Of a stretch of DNA of 64,000 nucleotides, positions 25,566-38,639 are shown piece after piece; within the stretch, counting starts at the first letter, position 1; every line of letters starts with the position of its first letter. Source of the stretch: Glandiceps talaboti (lineage: Eukaryota > Hemichordata > Enteropneusta > Spengelidae); NCBI RefSeq assembly GCF_964340395.1, contig NC_135551.1:27664380-27728379 (forward strand), given 5' to 3'. The notes under the pieces were generated by a model. It was not told the DNA's origin. It did not search any database and was given only the letters and a program-made list of their open reading frames with translations. A program made the position numbers and the translations under genes.

Positions 25566-26350
25566 CTTTCGACTGACAGTTACAAATGAGTACATATAAT
25601 CATTCTAAACCAAATGATTACCAAAATATATATTTGACCAATTGATGCATTCGTGTCTTTATCTACAATGATTGACGTTTGAATTTCTGTTCACACATGC
25701 TCAAAAACATCCTGTAAAAAGCCAGGAGAATTATTAACACCTAATCATCATTGTCTGTGTAATAGAATACACTGACAACCCGTCATTGTTCAATTCTAAC
25801 AAGTAGAGAACGTGGGTTTTCAGACGTGTGTGTAATATATAGAGCACTTATGATACCAGCACAAGTTGTTGTCGCCTTTCAAATAGTATCTTCATTATGT
25901 CTACTGCATGCATTATCAATTGTACACAGTGTGTATGATCTGAATACTTGTGACACATAAAAAAGACAAAAAACAAACAAACAAAGGGATCAAAATTCTT
26001 TGAGCGACCGCTTTTTTGTAACGTTCAGTGTGTTTGTTCTAGGTTTTTGTGAGACGTTTTTCACGACCGGTGAGTAATGTATATTTATGCCGACAATGCA
26101 TGTACTGCGGACAACGAACCTTGAAACAAGTATGATACCACACTGTAATTTGTGAAAACGTTTTTTTTTTAAATATAAAGATTACATGTATAGTGCAAGA
26201 ACTTATATCCATATTCACACAAAATGAAATGAAGATAATCAGATGCAAACTGCATCGGTTCCCGTATAAGGTTTTGGATATTTGTGACCATTTCGATATG
26301 ATAGTGCATGACGTATGGGAATTACACCGATCGTTGATATTCTGCATTCA

Positions 26351-26645
26351 GGGGAGATTAGTTTAGATTAGATTAGATTAGATTAGATTAGATTCGGTCA
26401 GATAATGTTAGGTTAGATTAAATTATATCAGACCAGCTCATAGATTACATTAGATTAGATCAGCTCAGCTCAGCTCAGTTTAGATTAGGACAGATCAGAT
26501 TAGGTCAGATAATGTTAGGTTAGATTAAATTATATCAGATCAGCCCAGTTTAGCTTAGATTAGGTCAGCTCAAATGATATTAGATTAGGTTATGTCAAGT
26601 TAGGTTAGGTTCACTGCGATTAGATTAGATTAGATCGCATTACAT
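26351..26645 (+). repeat. Degenerate pentanucleotide array (AGATT/AGCTC/AGGTT)
   Basis: Runs of TTAGA with patches of CAGCT and GGTTA, including an internal imperfect duplication (TCAGATAATGTTAGGTTAG at about 26399 and 26504). Confidence 0.85.
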
Positions 26646-26662
26646 TACAATTTTTTGAAATG

Positions 26663-26937
26663 TTGTCGGTGGCTGAGCGGTTAGCTCGTACGCCTCTTAC
26701 CTCTGGGTTCGAACCCGCCTGGTGTCAGCTGGGTTTGATTTAAGATTTAACCAGGTCTGTATGTAAGAAGGGTGAGGCTCAGTTTGACCCTGTCGAACAA
26801 CACAGGTTTTCCCGGGTACTCCAGTTTCCTCCTGCTTCTTCAACACTAGGGCATTAGGGCGCTGCTCTTGTTGCGACCATTCAACAAAATTTCAGCATTT
26901 ATTTGGACGAATAAAGATTATTAAAAAAAAAGAAAAG
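26663..26937 (+). mobile_element. tRNA-derived SINE
   Basis: The 5' part resembles a Leu/Ser-type tRNA: A-box-like GTGGCTGAGCGGTTAGCTC and B box GGTTCGAACCC. The body contains CAGGTTTTCCCGGGTACTCC and TTTCCTCCTGCTTC. It ends with GAATAAAGATTATT and an A-rich tail. The pol III promoter parts are intact in outline. Confidence 0.85.
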
Positions 26938-26939
26938 AA

Positions 26940-28050
26940 ATATAAAATTGTAAATCTACACATGACCACAAACAAATAAAAAAAAACTACTACACTCTAC
27001 GTGATAACTTTCAGAGCAGATCAGATCTACATAGTAGATATGTCACGATATGGTAATTATTGTAATTATTCTAACATTATATGTCACCCGACAAGTACTA
27101 GAATGACGATAAAAGAAGTACATGTATTTACGATGGTTGATTAATTAATTAATTAATTGGAAATTCTATTTTATTCATCTCGATCATTTACTCAGGCTGC
27201 AATTTCCAAATATGTATAGGGGTTAACATTTTAAATTGGCGTAGGCTAGCTAGTTCTAGTTGGCACTCTGTCCAACCGTTATTTGCTCTAACTCGATCAC
27301 GATAACACTTTTTATGATTACAAATCTTTATGTTAACCTAGTGTGTGCAATTTTGTTGTCATTATTGACATCTAGTCTCCCCTTCAGATCGGATTTACTA
27401 GTAACAAGTACGTTTAGTGAATTGACTTGGATTTTACAACATAAAATTCCATATTTGCAACGAATCCATGTTACTTATTCCTGTTGACTGTATTTGATCC
27501 ACAATTAATGCCAGGAATTCAGGTCCAAGTTACATTGATAAATTAATGCATAACTTATTTGATCTTATAATGGCTTGAGTTCAATGCTAGAAATTTTCAG
27601 TTTGTCAAATCCATCACTGTGACATTGACTTCAAGTTTTTTCCATTATAAATGGTCGTACCTCAAAACATATTTCAAAGGTCGTGGTATTTCAAAGGGAA
27701 TATACAAAAGTGGCAGCCAAATTTAAAAGAGTCATAAGCTGGATTTTTCCGTTTTGGGTCGTTATTTCTGCTGTACATTCAAAAGATACTCACAGTATTC
27801 TACTTATTGAAGTTTACTGTAATACAATCTCTTGGAATTGACTGAACTCAAACCTGGTATTAAGGTATAACTTAGAAATGGTTCGATGACGTAATTTATT
27901 ATACGTTAATGTTGAGGAAATCCCTACTACGTTGTCAACTGTGCTAACGTACTTGACAATTGTAATGTCATAGCATAAGAGATATGTATGCGCATCGACA
28001 TCAAAATTACACAAGACTAGAGGTTCTATGTAAGCTTTACGAGTATAGAC
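26940..28050. other. Intergenic DNA, no recognised gene
   Basis: AT-rich sequence including TTAATTAATTAATTAATT at about 27140-27158. No coding signal is seen. Confidence 0.6.
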
Positions 28051-28051
28051 T

Positions 28052-28094
<43 letters not shown>

Positions 28095-28150
28095 CAGTAG
28101 CAGTAGCAGTAGCAGTAGTAGTAGTGATGGTGGTGGTGGTGGTGGTAGTG

Positions 28151-28204
<54 letters not shown>

Positions 28205-28205
28205 T
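28051..28205 (+). repeat. (GTA)n trinucleotide repeat with GCA and GTG interruptions
   Basis: About 50 trinucleotides. The poly-Thr frame on the minus strand is an artefact of it. Confidence 0.97.
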
Positions 28206-29360
28206 GTTTATTAGAGTGACATGTAATCACATAACATAATAGTAACAATACAAGTCAAAACAAGGAATTACCCAACCCAACGGACTGACAAGTTACTACA
28301 GTCAGTGTACAATATATACAGGTAACACGGTTGAATGAGTATAAATGTATAAGCCTTTAGAAAGTCTCTTTTGATCGGTGAAAAATGACATGCATCAAAT
28401 AATGTAGGCAATATACAATTAGTGAGCATTCTTCGATTAATGGTAATAATTAACTATTTCATACTTTTATGGGCAATGTTTTAAGTTGTCATAAAAATGT
28501 AGCCCTAAAAATTCAACTCCACTATGAACAATTAGGTATTTTATGTATAACAAAATTAATAATTATCAAATATTTCTATGGCAAGGATAAAATTTGCGGA
28601 AACCATTATCATTTTACTCTCTAACCATTAAAAGAATTATCATATATATTGACAATAATGAGAATTATCACAAAATGATACCGTGACGTGACAGGTTGTT
28701 GTTGGGTGATACAAGAAATATATTTTATTTCAAATAAAAAACAGGATATCGCTTTTGATAACTGACTGATTCGATGTTGGGTACATGTAAGTCTCAACAG
28801 ATATCACGTTGGTTTGAAAATTTAAAACCGGAAGAACTCTTAAAGAAACATTTATAGCGTGTGATCGAAAGAGTTTTTACCATATATTTCGCGTATGTAT
28901 TGCAAAGGGGTTTCCCACATATATTGCTAAAGGCAACCCATTCACAATGAGTTTACACATCATATTTACCGATAAATCTTAGAAAACACTACGTTAAGAA
29001 CAATTTATATAAAACAACATTAGATAGATAATATTGTCGACTTCTTCTCTGTAACTGCAAGCATGGAGGCTTGAATCATTGCATAAATTCAATTCACGTG
29101 TGTTCCTTTATAGGTACGCTAAATTCTGAAACTAAGAGCTAGAACTTGTAGGTAAAGATGTGTGTGGTATCCATATATTTCCAGACACAATGTAAACCAT
29201 GGAAGTAGTGGATGGCTATTTGAAATGTTTTGTCATATTTACTGGTACCCATGCCGACGATGTAAGTCATAAATTTCAAATTAACCTCAACAAAACTGGA
29301 TAAAAATTAAACTACACGTCCTTGCGATAGCAAATAGGCGGAGCTAATTATGATATATGG
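28206..29360. other. Upstream region of Ig gene 1
   Basis: AT-rich sequence with no recognised gene or repeat. Confidence 0.5.
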
Positions 29361-29371
29361 AACAAAAGGTG

Positions 29372-29378
29372 TATAAAT
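29372..29378 (+). promoter_or_regulatory. TATA box of Ig gene 1
   Basis: TATAAAT lies 116 bp upstream of the ATG at 29488, leaving room for a short 5' UTR without an intron. Confidence 0.6.
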
Positions 29379-29487
29379 GCAGCGGATATTTCCTTATTTT
29401 CATCAATCTACAAACGCCTGACAACGTCCAGATTGCCCTATCACAGACAGCAAGTACTCAACATACGATATATATTACTACATCACA

Positions 29488-29874
29488 ATGTTTCGTAGTT
29501 TGGCTACCGTTACTCTTGTCATTTTCGCACTCTGTGTGAACAGCAACTATGCAACCGCACCCTGGAATGGTTACCCGAAATGCCTTACAGGAGGCATCAA
29601 TTTCTCTAATCCATACAACAACATTGGGGATAAAGTGACAGTCACTTGCGAATCTCGGGGAGGTAGTCCAGCAGCAACACTGGTCCTGAAACAAGACGGA
29701 AAAGTAGTAGATGGATTCTATGAAGTTAATGAGAAGTACCTAAAAGCCAGTGTCAAGTATACATGGCAATTGTCTGCCAGCGACCAAGGGAGTACCTTCA
29801 CCTGTGAAGAGCAACACCCCGACATGCAAACTCACCGCACCTGTCAACTAGAGTCTACCATAACACTTGTTTAA
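29488..29874 (+). CDS. Secreted single-Ig-domain protein 1 (four-Cys type)
   Basis: 128 residues in one exon. Residues 1 to about 23 form a signal peptide (SLATVTLVIFALCV, cleavage near NYA-TA). The rest is one Ig-like domain: VTVTCESRGGSP holds the B-strand Cys, SDQGSTFTCEEQHP the F-strand Cys, close to C2-set/CD80-like domains. A second Cys pair, in WNGYPKCLTGGINF and HRTCQLE, probably joins the two ends of the domain. No membrane segment or GPI signal is seen, so secretion is expected. It is the first of four plus-strand paralogues over 16.4 kb. Function is unknown; immune recognition, venom, mucus or signalling roles are all conceivable. Confidence 0.88.
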   Translation: MFRSLATVTLVIFALCVNSNYATAPWNGYPKCLTGGINFSNPYNNIGDKVTVTCESRGGSPAATLVLKQDGKVVDGFYEVNEKYLKASVKYTWQLSASDQGSTFTCEEQHPDMQTHRTCQLESTITLV

Positions 29875-30193
29875 TAGGCTGAAAGCACTAGCAGATGAAG
29901 ACCTCAAAGGAGAGATATTCATTTCATAAACATTCATACTATAATCCTATAATATCATTCTTCCTGTATACACTTATATAGGCGTCTTTTTCACCTGTTT
30001 TAGTTGCAGTGTACTCTTCAAAATTTACGGTGAATGATATACCTAGGATTGTCAAATTTCGAATGGGGATAGTTCATGAACTTCAGGTTCATCCTCGCAC
30101 TGATATTAAAATGACAGATACCACCGAGAAGTATTATCTAAGTTAAACTTGTGATGCCTCTATATATGTACAGCAACGACAAACACTAGTTAT

Positions 30194-30235
30194 TGTGTTG
30201 TTGTTGTTGTTGCTGTTGTTGTTGTTGTTGTTGTT
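30194..30235 (+). repeat. (GTT)n microsatellite
   Basis: Short trinucleotide run with one GCT interruption. Confidence 0.95.
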
Positions 30236-30239
30236 TTGG

Positions 30240-31050
30240 CCTAAAAGTCCATGTGCATACAGGTAACCAGTATATTGTCAACTTTTAGTAGTTTCGAACA
30301 TTATTTAAAGTATACATGTGTCAACAATCAACAATCTTCTTTAAAAGCGTGGATAAGGTTGAAATCTTCACTGCAATGTGTGATGTGCAACCGATGTCAG
30401 TTACAACCTACAACATTCGTTGCATTACACAGCCGTATTGATACTGTGTAATTCATTCACCTTGTTGATAACACAGTTTCTGCCTGTTCTGTATGCCCAC
30501 AGTTTATTAGAAGCCATGCTTAGCGAAAAGTTCATGTGACAAAATGCCCACTTTAACAAACATTATTTTGAATCAATGGGAAAATGAATATTCACTCATA
30601 ATTTTATTTAAGCTATCAGTAATTTGACTAACAAAGAAAAGTGGTTATTCCTTTCAATATTAAATTCTTTTATCGAATGTCTAGTCTTCCTGTCATCCAG
30701 TTTTCAATATACTAGTACATCGATTCATATCTCACTAATATTATACTATAATTGCTTTATCATACATATTCTGATCGAAATAATAAAGCCGTCATGTAAA
30801 TGTTTAAGTTGTTGGCGTCAGGTATATTCTTCTGAATTTATATATATATATATATCAGCATCTCCTGACAAGTGATTTACTCACGAAACAGGCTTGTAGA
30901 GACTAAAAAACCCTACTTGATTTTCTTCTACCCTCAACATATACTCCGCTCTGCGTGCAGACGTATCGATCACTGTGCTAAATCTTACCACTGACTTCCT
31001 ATATATATATGATTGTTTCTTTGTCTCTATATATTTGTCCCTACCCCAGA
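30240..31050. other. Intergenic DNA, no recognised gene
   Basis: AT-rich, only short open frames, nothing recognised. Confidence 0.6.
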
Positions 31051-31055
31051 TCCAT

Positions 31056-31122
31056 CTGTCTGTCTATCTATCTATCTGTCTGTCTGTCCGTCCGTCCGTC
31101 CGTCCGTCCGTCTCTCTGTCTT
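31056..31122 (+). repeat. (CTGT)n/(CTAT)n/(CCGT)n microsatellite
   Basis: Compound tetranucleotide repeat. Confidence 0.95.
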
Positions 31123-31885
31123 ACCTCATATTGATTGTGTATATATAGATACTTAGATAATATTAGCACAATGATAATACAAATGATCGTAAGTAAAGTC
31201 CCGTGTAGCTTGAACTCAGTATTTAGACCTGCATTAATTATTAATGTCGTTAAACACCAGACTAAAGAATAGTTACATTTTATCTGCCAGGTGCAACCAA
31301 CCAACTTGTTTGAGCAAAAGCTGTTCGTACACGATCGTTCAGTGAGACGGGATTTTGTTCAATGGGAGGGGGAAAATAGCGTGTATTTCAGTGGGCAAAA
31401 CGTATACTTCGGCAGATTGTGTGGACAAAGGGTGAAGGTAAAGGTACGTACAATGCAGCGATCCATGATGGTGAATGCTGGGGAGTGGATAGTGAGCAAT
31501 ATTCCGATATAGGGAAGAGGAAACGGACACAAATATTTTGGCAGTGGCCGGGCATGTCGATTCAGCGAGGGGGGGGGGGAATGACGCGGGGGGGGGGGGG
31601 TACACAAAAAGCTTTCACTTTACCCCTTAATCGACAATAAAACGAAAGACTGCATATGTCAACATTGTCTATTAACATTCTTTTCGCGTTTTCAAAAGAA
31701 GTCAGAAAATTGATTCGTTGACTGCACCTGATCTGCATTGATAAATCGATCACAGAGTTTGCATGGTCTCTAGAAGCAAAGATCGACTGAGGCTGGAATA
31801 GGAAGACATTATTTTCAACCTCGGGATGTTAAAACCCAATGAATAGGCAATCAAAGTCATTCATCATTTCTAGCCCCCTTTCGTT

Positions 31886-31888
<3 letters not shown>
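31123..31888. other. Intergenic DNA with two poly-G runs
   Basis: G-runs at about 31569-31579 and 31589-31600 within otherwise unremarkable sequence. Overlapping short frames on both strands are not supported. Confidence 0.5.

Positions 31889-31945
<57 letters not shown>
31889..31945 (+). repeat. (GT)n microsatellite
   Basis: Pure dinucleotide run. Confidence 0.97.
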
Positions 31946-31948
<3 letters not shown>

Positions 31949-32088
31949 CAATAACATTTGTACCTTTTTGCGACAAGGAGTGGACGTTTGAGGGCGTATT
32001 CCACATAGTGGTGCTCTACAACATGACGAAACACAGGCAGACAAACAGAGAAGGGAGCCGAAACAATGAAGAGATAGAGACCTACAGT

Positions 32089-32450
32089 CATGATGGGTGA
32101 ATGGTTAGCGTGACCGGCTTGGAATCTACAGGTTGCAGGTTCGAGCCCCGTCGCTGCCTGCTGTTTGTTTCTGAGTGGCTAAAGTCCTTGGGCAAGATTT
32201 GAACCACGACTGTGCCTCAGTAAAACCCAGCTGTATAATTGGGGACCTGGTAGGATGTAGGTTGCAATGTGAAGGCTTTAATCCTATGCGCTGAAATGGC
32301 TGCAATGGATTGTATGCTCCCCGGGGAGTTGAGGAAGACTAAAGGGCCGTTGTGCCGTTCTGATCCGAGCCAGGGGTAATAATTGTAAAGCGCTTTGAGC
32401 ACGGAGGCTAAAAATTGTAAACTACGCGATCAGGCTAAAAATTGTAAACA
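32089..32450 (+). mobile_element. tRNA-derived SINE, second family
   Basis: Begins TGATGGGTGAATGGTTAGCG (A-box-like), then GGTTGCAGGTTCGAGCCCC (B box). The body has GTCCTTGGGCAAGATTTGAA and GGGGACCTGGTAGGATGTAG, ending TGTAAAGCGCTTTGAGCACG. This layout is typical of metazoan tRNA-SINEs. The short end (GGCTAAAAATTGTAAAC) is duplicated. Confidence 0.8.
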
Positions 32451-34520
32451 TGTACCAAGAAGGTCAATTCAGGTAAAATAGCAATGAACGATTAGCCGAC
32501 ATCTACATCGGATTTTAATCAGATTGGTATGTACATATGGATATAAGCAATGATCAATTTACACTTTGATGAGGGTGTAATATGTGGATATTTGAATCAT
32601 TTGGACCAGTTGGTCGTCGAATGTTTATTTGTGGATACTGCAAATGGTGGCACATGTACAGAGGAGAACAATAGTTGCTGTATTACATGTAGTTCCCTTT
32701 ATAATGTCAGGTGATAAGTGGGACATTATTGCACTCTTCAATCATGTTATTATATTTGGTTACTAAAAATGACATAACTTTGACTATTTCTAGACTCGTT
32801 AGCTGGTATCATGTCAGCTTGCCACAAAGCAGAGATATTCCAAGAAAAACAAACCCTTCATGTTATTTTGATCACAAAATAAAGTGCCGTTCTTCTTTTC
32901 AATCCGTATGTTTGTTTTGATCTGCATGTTTATTTCTTTACCTATATTGGATAAATCTACGGTAACCTTAAACTTAAAGTTTCCTAGTACAAAGAATTAT
33001 AAGAAGCCACTGACTTGCAATATTTCTTTCATGTATTTCATTAATTTAGTATGAAGTGTAAACTGGAGTGAGTTTAACAAAGGTTGTTGTCATGGAAAAT
33101 TTCCTAAGTATTTGTTTTTCTTACAAACTGATACTTCGGCTTATAGACTACATATTTCTAAAGCTGATGAATTTTGAAGGGATGTGAGACAGTTTTTTAC
33201 ACCAGATAGACTCTTTCACAGTCCTCTCTGGTTTCGCTTGAAAACGTTTACATTTACGGCTAATCTAATCTCCTAGTATAGTGTCCCCTTATCGGTGATA
33301 TTGAATGGTTACACACCATCGACCAGAGTAACCGAGAGTTGGAGTGGGTGAGTCTCTGTTGTTACATTGAATAACTTACCCTCTAACGTCTGTTGACTTC
33401 ACACCTAATGAGATTCAAATCTGATTAATATCCATTGTGTCAGATCAGAGAGATAAAAGCGACTTATATCATGGCTCCGTTGTGATCAGTCGACGGATTA
33501 ACAAAAGAGAACGGAAATATCAATTAGAGTTACCGGCAAGTCTGTGGTACACCAAATGTGAAAAATGATAAATAGAGGAATAGTGCATTCTCCTAGATCT
33601 ATCAGATCGACACCACACAAAAACTGAAATCATCATCATCATATTTCTGCTGTTCACAGTTTTACGTATAGGTAACCCCCCCCCCCCCACCCACACGTGA
33701 TCTAGCTGTAGGAGGCATTACATAAAGAGTGACGAATTGTATGTTACTTTAAAAAAAAAACAGTTACAGCCACCGTAACTTTAACATTTCTATTTGGATG
33801 TTGGGTTAACTTTATAGGATGGATATTAGGCAATGTATCAATCCATCGAAGTTAGAAGTGGCGTTTATTTTAACTTTCAGTCACAATACCCTCAACTTAA
33901 AACAAAGTTATTATGATAATGGAGAATTCAAGAGAACAGTTGGATCTCTTATCAAGACACTGTGGAGTAGGTTCGTCTCTTTGTGTTGGGAGACAATAAA
34001 AGAACCGTTTAATTGTAAATATCTATGAAGTATTTCACATTGAATGGTGCTCTCAAAGTACAATAACACGATTGTATGTAAAACGTGGCCCTGTAATTAA
34101 AGCATGGAATCATGAAATTGATACCTACCAAGTAAAAGTAGAGGTCATCATGTCCTATTTACTAATTTAAACCGTTTTAGGCGTGTTAATGTATTCGTTC
34201 ATTAACGCAGGTAACAAGTGAATAGTTAAGGTCATATTCCATTTGTTTGATTTCATGCCAAATAAAAAGTGTCCATCAGTCAATGTTGGCGATAACTACA
34301 GAGTTACCCACATGCTTCTGTATTTATTGTACTTTGAACATTCTTTATATAGTGACGGAGAGTGTTTTTTAGTTTGTTGAATAAAATAATAATTCTACTC
34401 CAGGCCGATGAACAATATGATTGAAAGAAAGACAAAAACACAACGATGGCCATACAGAAAGGGAAGATGCAGGAAAGAAAGAAGTGGAAGGGTGAAATAG
34501 ACACGTTAATCTAGTCAGAG
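32451..34520. other. Intergenic DNA, no recognised gene
   Basis: Contains a 10-base poly-C run near 33677. Open frames such as 33819-34028 show no domain or conserved motif. Confidence 0.55.
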
Positions 34521-34529
34521 ACACGAACA

Positions 34530-34985
34530 CAGACACACATATAGACATACAAACACACACACACACACACACACACATACATACATACATACATACATAC
34601 ATACATACATACATACATACAGACATACAAACACACACAGACACACATATAGACATACATACAAACACACACACAGACAGACAGACACACATATAGACAT
34701 ACATACAAACACACACAGACACATATAGACATACAAACACATACACAGACAGACACACATATAGACATACGAACATACACAGACACACATATAGACATAC
34801 AAACAGACACACATAGACATACAAACACACACAGACACACATATAAACATGCATACAAACACACAGACAGACACACATATAGACATACAAACACACACAC
34901 AGACACATATAGACATACAAACACACACGCAGACACGCAAACATAAATAAACAAACAAACGTACACACACAGAGAGACATACATG
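34530..34985 (+). repeat. Complex (ACAC)/(ACAG)/(ACAT)/(ATAG) repeat field
   Basis: Mixed tetranucleotides with a recurrent longer unit close to ATATAGACATACAAACACAC, suggesting a minisatellite grown from a microsatellite. Confidence 0.9.
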
Positions 34986-34989
34986 CACA

Positions 34990-36580
34990 TATACATTGGA
35001 ACGTTTGGCATTTACGTGTAGGGTAGTAAAAATGCTACAAATTTGAACGCAACCACAAGGACCCCCCTCACCAGGTATCCTATAAGTGAAGACCGTTTCA
35101 GGAGGGTCTCAGGACGCCTCTGTCCTTACAAGGACACTAAACAGTTCTAATTCGTAGTTCTATCTTAAGTACATGTATAGACTGGTGTGTGTGAGGGTGG
35201 GGGTGTCTCGCCCGAACGAATTACAAAGAACTAAATTTAGCCTTACATTTACAATGATAAATGAAAAGTTGAAGAAACTTGATCTAATGTCATCAGTGTA
35301 TCCGTTTACTGATAGGAATGCATCTACCACTCACTGCAACCATGACAGGTGATGTGATAATAAGAGTGAGCAGCCAATACATTGAAATTACAATTTAGCT
35401 TATAGCCAATTCTGAAAGCAGGTAAAATACTGTCATAAAAATACACTGAAACTACTACAATGAAGGGGTGTTGGAATTTCTGGAAATGTTAGGACTAAAA
35501 GTATGGGTTCTCAGACTGGTGCACTATGATTGACGTATTAATATGATTACAACATTGTAAATACCCACTCCCAATATCACAATAGAAAAACTACACAGGA
35601 AAAAATGTGAATGTAATATACATGGTATTAGTACATGTAATTAGTATATTTTTGACGTGTCTACTACACAGTATCGAAATATAATAAATTGTAAAGTACA
35701 GGCATATATTCGGAACAAGGTACTACCCACGGGTCAGCTTTGAAACGATGATGTGAAGCTTTTACACAGTTTCCAATTAAAACCATGCTAAGTTGTACCA
35801 CACCAATACATGTACAAATCATGATATCTGAATAGCAAAATACAAAATACTACTGACATGAAGTGAACTGTCGCAGTGTTTTAGCCTATACTCACCCTAC
35901 TTTGTAGTAAAACTCGTGCATCATCATACAACCTTACATGTTAGCATTGAACTGACCAATATCTCGTCACATTGGCAGAAGGATGATTTTTTTTATGTTG
36001 TTCAAGGGGGACAATCTTTCCTTTCCATCTAAAAACTTTGCGTTTTGGCTTGAATCTTCCCAAAAAAAAAAGACATTGTATCGAGACACTTCTTCTGTCC
36101 ACTGAGCTGGGTACGCACAAGTGTACGTGACAGGTATAATAGTATTTCAGACGACCACTGTCTAGTGTTGCTCGTATTGAAAACCTTGCACAATTACGAT
36201 ACAGGTTTATGTATTTTTTATTTTACATGTACGAGGAAAGTGGCACTTTTTTACGTATTACAGTGAAAATAAACAGTGTATTATGCCGACCACTGGATAA
36301 TGATTTTACATATTTTATTATTTCAACGTTTTTACATTTACGAAAAATAAAATTGTTTCATTACGAAGTACGAAAATATCCTTTGCCCACCCTCGTATAT
36401 CATGCAACCTTTGTAACAGACAATAATGACAGGTGTCGTGTTCCCATCATGATGGTAGCTAGGTTTCTTTGATGATTCACCCCGCACAATATGGATGTAA
36501 AAATAATAACTGCTAGTTGTTACTGGGTAGTACTGAACTAAACAACGCAGGTCGTCTTCATAGAAGGCGTGGTTTGTCGA
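34990..36580. other. Upstream region of Ig gene 2
   Basis: No gene or recognised repeat. The open frame at 36209-36472 has no signal peptide or domain I recognise. Confidence 0.5.
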
Positions 36581-36588
36581 TACACAGG

Positions 36589-36598
36589 TATATATAAA
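36589..36598 (+). promoter_or_regulatory. TATA box of Ig gene 2
   Basis: GTATATATAAACC contains a good TATA element about 75 bp upstream of the ATG at 36671. Confidence 0.65.
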
Positions 36599-36670
36599 CC
36601 ATTTGAGTTGAACATCCTCAATTCTTCGAACGATTAGACACAGACACCCAATCCGACTGTTCCAGTAATC

Positions 36671-37081
36671 ATGGCTGTTACAATGCTCAGTGGCAAATAT
36701 GGCATAGTTTCACTGTTTGCTGTGATGACATGTATGTGTTACATGGGTTATGTCCAGGCAGTTGCTCCTCCTGCTCAATATCCAGAATGCATTGCCGCTG
36801 GAATCAACTTCGATAATCCATACAACAGTGTGGGAGATTTGGTATCCATAAGTTGCATCTCTAGACATAGCTCTCCACTAGCAACGTTAACATTGAAACA
36901 AGGGAACACTCCTGTGGATGCTGAAATAGACAATGATACGAAATACCTGAAAGTGACTGCTAAATACACCTGGAACATCAAGGCAAGTGACTCCGGTACC
37001 ACCTTCACTTGTGAACAAGTTCACCCAGATCTCCCTGGGGAAGTCCGTACTTGCGAGACATCAGAAATCATAGTGGTTTGA
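36671..37081 (+). CDS. Secreted single-Ig-domain protein 2 (four-Cys type)
   Basis: 136 residues in one exon with a long signal peptide (residues 1 to about 34, ending YVQA-VA). One Ig-like domain follows: VSISCISRHSSP and SDSGTTFTCEQVHP carry the intradomain Cys pair. PECIAAGINFDNPYNSVGD and VRTCETSE carry the extra pair shared with gene 1. It lacks the acidic C-terminal tail of genes 3 and 4. The start ATG lies 75 bp after a TATA box. It is closest to gene 1 by motif wording (NPYN, LKQ and HP segments). Function unknown. Confidence 0.88.
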   Translation: MAVTMLSGKYGIVSLFAVMTCMCYMGYVQAVAPPAQYPECIAAGINFDNPYNSVGDLVSISCISRHSSPLATLTLKQGNTPVDAEIDNDTKYLKVTAKYTWNIKASDSGTTFTCEQVHPDLPGEVRTCETSEIIVV

Positions 37082-38481
37082 AGAGTGTTGACTCGAACAC
37101 AGCCAACAGTTGTATATCGTATGGCTATTCCATAAGGTCAATCTAAGTGGGATATTTCATCTTTTCTATTTTGTATCATACAAATTTTCGAACTTTCTGT
37201 CATGGCATTTAAACTGTACTGCAAAATGAGAATATCAGACCTTCGAAGTCGCTACATCACGTTGAATTCAAGATTCATGCCAGTTCACAGCAGAAGAGAG
37301 AGCTACTAAATTACGATGTATTGGTAGTAAACGAGTTCAAACAACAGCTTGGTATGACACTGAAAAAAATTCTATAGCAGATATAACCCAGCCTTTTTTC
37401 TATAAACGATGTCCAATCTGTTTCAATGTATAGCTATGTCATAAGCAAACATCGCCGCTTCAGGCATCTTTCCCATATCTTTCATTTTTTTGAAGCTCTA
37501 GCTTCATGACATTTGTACTTTAGAATTACAAATTGTGGTAGCCTGTCTACGGCGCTAACTGAGATATTATACGAAATACCACTATAATAGAGCCGTAAAC
37601 AGGTTACAATTCAATTGTGGTGGTGGTTTATTTAGAGGAAAATCATGTGATTTTATGAAATCACCAATACATGTGCCTTTGTCATGCATGTCAGTCGTAG
37701 CCAGTTTCTTCGCTTTTTGAAAATAATTAATAAATGTTAAAATACTGCAAAGTGGCCTGTGCGTGTACGTGTGTCTATCGTGTGCAATATAGTTGAAAGT
37801 GTGTGAGATCTCAGCGGTTAGTTCTTCCATCTGATGATGTAACCCCCCTCCCTTGTGAGAATTAAATGAATTCGATTTGCACTTTAAACCAAATCATCCA
37901 TACTCTATGGCCAAATGTGAGTAAATTTCAGATCTGCGTTTAACATGATTTCCTCTTTCGAAACGCCCCCCCCCCCCCCCATAAAGAGCAACAAATTCGA
38001 CCCCTCTCCTGAAGAACAAAATACTAACAAAGTATCTTCTATGACCACGTCCATGCATTTAACAACTACGAATTACTTGCTTGGACCGTTGTCCCTGGGT
38101 ACTTAATGTATACTAGAAAATAACCCGTGCTTCGCACAGGATATACATAGTTTGTGAAGTAAAATTTGGTATATGGCATAACCACAATTTGAATAAGTCA
38201 AATCGCTTCATATGAGTATCACTTGACAGGCATCATTGGCAGCGATGAATCCCACAAATGTAATGTAGAACTACAATGTAACTACTGTCACTTGAACATA
38301 ACTCCAATAAATTGTCCTAATCCATTCTGCCAAATCCTACAATCTCTTGCTTAGTATACTTATAGATTAATTGATGACACACATTATATCGTCAAATGAG
38401 TTCGTTTGAATATATGCCTTGTATCATTCAATATTTATACAACGGTCCCCTTGTCTTGAAATTTGCAAAAAAAAAACCCTC
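37082..38481. other. 3' region of Ig gene 2 and intergenic DNA
   Basis: Includes a 14-base poly-C run near 37967 and, at about 38118, the small hairpin ACCCGTGCTTCGCACAGG, which looks like the edge of an unidentified repeat. No gene is recognised. Confidence 0.5.
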
Positions 38482-38624
<143 letters not shown>

Positions 38625-38639
38625 GATATCTAAATATCT

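Noticed and set aside
25070-25595. Long Tyr/His/Thr and Met/Tyr/Val/Cys frames on both strands
   Set aside because: Microsatellite translation; the same applies to frames at 34369-35011, 47081-47426, 48382-48740 and 52878-53301.
26351-26645. Telomere-like TTAG repeats
   Set aside because: The unit is TTAGA or TTAGG mixed with CAGCT and is highly degenerate, unlike the uniform TTAGGG expected of most animal telomeres.
26663-26740. Functional tRNA gene with B box GGTTCGAACCC
   Set aside because: The 3' half does not close an acceptor stem, and the sequence continues into a SINE body with a poly(A)-like tail.
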